The notes under the pieces: generated by a model
What the model was told of the DNA's origin: nothing
What the model saw: only the letters and a program-made list of their open reading frames with translations
Database searches by the model: none
Made by a program: the position numbers and the translations under genes
Shown: one piece after another, positions 62,848-64,000 of the stretch
Position numbering within the stretch: the stretch's first letter is position 1
Layout of the letters: every line of letters begins with the position of its first letter
Source of the DNA: Lentisphaerae bacterium GWF2_57_35
GTDB taxonomy: Bacteria > Verrucomicrobiota > Kiritimatiellia > CAIQIC01 > GWF2-57-35
NCBI GenBank assembly: GCA_001804865.1
Contig: MHBK01000065.1
Span: 23,424 to 87,423 of the forward strand
DNA length: 64,000 nucleotides
Direction: 5' to 3'

Positions 62848-63072
62848 GCGGACAAACGGCAAACCCGCATGAAGCTTCAATGAGTTTCAGCCTCTTTATG
62901 ATGCGGGTTTGGTCCGCGCCAAGGGCTCCCCGGCGGCTTGGAAAACAGGCGCGTTTAATCAACCCGGTTGCGCTACGCCCCAATCTTGGGGCAGCGCGGT
63001 GGTCGGCCTCCAGCCGGTGGCTAGGCGACACGCATGGATGACCATGCTCCCGGTCGCCGGCGCCACCGCCCT
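62848..63072 (+). ncRNA. Possible second structured RNA region
   Basis: Three nested or adjacent pairings: GCGGAC...CAAACCCGCAT with ATGCGGGTTTGGTCCGC (about 62848-62917), GCCCCAATCTTGGGGC (near 62978-62993), and GCGGTGGTCGGC with GCCGGCGCCACCGC (about 62996-63072). No protein-like frame on either strand. Looks like a folded RNA or DNA regulatory zone; no family recognised. Confidence 0.4.
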
Positions 63073-63535
63073 TCGATCTCCGAGGTAGGTTAGAGTAATC
63101 CGCCCCGGCGCTTTTCGAGCGCGATGGATGGCTTCGGAAACGTTCCGCCGGCTGGCTTCCGGGACGGACGGCCAAATACACCCGTTCATTCAAGTCGCGG
63201 ATTTCAGCGTTCCGTCACGTCTGGCCTTCGCGGACTCAGGCTGGCCGTGAGCGTTCACGCTTCAACCGGCGCGGACTCGACTTCATTGACCGGGAGGCCG
63301 TCCTCGGCGCACGAAACAGATCGTCTCCGTTCTTCGATACTCAACGAACAGTTTCACGCTGGCCCTACAGAAACGCCGCCGTCACTGGCCTCAGCCATCC
63401 ACCGCACTCCATAAGCGCCCCGCCCATGAAAAGGCCGTCAGCTTTCCGCACCTCCAGGTGTTCGATGCCGAAAGCCGCCGGCCAAGTCCACCCCGGATTG
63501 CGACGGCTACCCTCGCCGTCGCGGGTGTCTTCACT
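63073..63535. other. Gene-free stretch
   Basis: About 460 bp with open frames on both strands but none with a ribosome site, protein-like composition or a recognisable domain. I see nothing further. Confidence 0.4.
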
Positions 63536-63622
63536 GTCGCAACAGCGGACGGCGACGGAGCGCCGTCCCTACCTTTCTTTGCCGTGGGTAGGGCGCTCAC
63601 TCCGCTGAGCGCCTTCTTTTTC
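63536..63622. repeat. Kissing-hairpin repeat (copy 4, inside the phage element)
   Basis: GGACGGCG-ACGGAG-CGCCGTCC followed by CTACC, then GGGTAGGGC and GCGCTC-ACTCCGCT-GAGCGC. Loops ACGGAG and ACTCCG share a complementary CGGAG/CTCCG core. It shows the repeat family also enters mobile DNA. Confidence 0.5.
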
Positions 63623-63682
63623 TCATACGACCTGCGCAATGCCACGCTGCACCTCGCCGTCACCGCCCGCCTCCGATATTCC

Positions 63683-63714
63683 TTGACAAAATCCATATAA
63701 AAGAACTAAAGTTC
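63683..63714 (+). promoter_or_regulatory. Promoter with dyad before the packaging-region gene
   Basis: TTGACA (63683-63688), 18-bp spacer, TAAAGT. The dyad GAACTAAAGTTC (63703-63714) overlaps the -10 region. It lies 28 nt before the next start, so it could control late genes. Confidence 0.45.
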
Positions 63715-63742
63715 AGTGACGCGAAGCGAGGTTATTTGACGT

Positions 63743-64000
63743 ATGGAAAACGATAAGGAGTGGCTATTCAAGTCTGGTTGCCAACCCGGCCCCGGACGCC
63801 CGAAAGGCGCCGTCGGAGGTCGGGCCCGCATCCTCATGGCCTTGGACGAACTGCTAGGCGAGGCGGAAGAAGTCGAGGAGATGAAGTCCGCGCTCCGGAC
63901 TTATCTACATGAGGACCGCATCAAATTCTTCAAAACCATCATCATGCCGCTGTTGCCGCAGGAGACCAAACTACGGCTTGAGGCGGATGGAGTCATCCAA
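63743..64000 (+). CDS. Probable phage packaging-region protein (terminase small-subunit-like, partial)
   Basis: 86 codons seen, running off the right edge. No strong ribosome site precedes the ATG (GAGG about 15 nt away). The start MENDKEWLFKSGCQPGPGRPKGAVGGRARILMALDELL has the 'PGRPKG' opening of DUF5681-like phage proteins that lie directly before the large terminase gene. The rest is helical and acidic. The large terminase should follow outside the window. Confidence 0.6.
   Translation, partial: MENDKEWLFKSGCQPGPGRPKGAVGGRARILMALDELLGEAEEVEEMKSALRTYLHEDRIKFFKTIIMPLLPQETKLRLEADGVIQ

Noticed and set aside
62519..63193. A 224-codon minus-strand frame in the structured phage region
   Set aside because: Runs through the array and hairpins, Arg/Ser/Pro-rich, no ribosome site, no domain.

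Overview
The window looks like a chromosome segment of a Gram-negative bacterium of the PVC group, most likely Verrucomicrobiota (Kiritimatiellae- or Lentisphaeria-like). The placement is inferred from a KDO transferase (so LPS), a topoisomerase I whose zinc-finger tail is replaced by another repeat, a Ser/Thr kinase fused to leucine-rich repeats and a C-type lectin domain, and many dispersed hairpin repeats. No rRNA or marker gene in the window confirms it.

Layout. 1-3788 (minus): a secreted GH13 alpha-amylase, running off the left edge, with a LacI-type palindrome in its promoter. 3969-9850: a TPR protein, a coiled-coil protein, the kinase-LRR-lectin protein and two hypotheticals. 9895-9971: tRNA-Pro(TGG). 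10478-10693: a broken XRE regulator. 10795-24704: a stress and envelope island holding an FAD/Rieske oxidoreductase, a YihY/BrkB membrane protein, a repeat-containing membrane protein, a Gly/Ser-rich secreted protein, a glycan cluster (Gfo/Idh/MocA oxidoreductase, glycosidase remnant, epimerase, alcohol dehydrogenase, one GT4 and three CgeB-like glycosyltransferases) and a YciE-type ferritin-like protein. Several glycan genes carry internal deletions or truncations. 24787-35702: housekeeping genes (acyl-CoA ligase, aroB, dprA, topA, xerD-like recombinase, waaA, an RMD1/DUF155 protein). 35783-44684: a Slp lipoprotein, a complete three-gene RND efflux operon and a C-terminal processing protease. 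44924-46267: a Fic protein behind an AT-rich operator-promoter.

From 46811 to the right edge lies an integrated phage-like element. Its left end is the 3' half of a tRNA-Gly(CCC) gene, directly followed by a tyrosine integrase. Next come a two-gene module of unknown function (48560-50673), a terminator, three 11-bp tandem repeats, an excisionase-like HTH gene, and a recombination/replication module: PD-(D/E)XK-like nuclease, SMC-like ATPase, ERF annealing protein, DUF669-like protein, SF2 helicase and PriCT-2 primase/ATPase. A run of small early genes with a RadC-type JAB protein and a DUF6908-type protein follows, ending in a strong terminator. About 2 kb of largely non-coding, highly structured DNA separates this from the first packaging-region gene at the right edge.

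The most unusual signal is at about 62009-62625. It holds eight tandem units with a period of about 81 nt. The stems differ in sequence from unit to unit but keep their pairing, the loops are conserved, and each unit can form a hairpin followed by an H-type pseudoknot. One unit has a matching change on both sides of the proposed pseudoknot pairing. I recognise no named RNA family here. Other structured elements are a long imperfect inverted repeat covering the start of a phage gene (59258-59590) and a dispersed family of paired hairpins with complementary loops (near 5075, 10406, 44715 and 63540).
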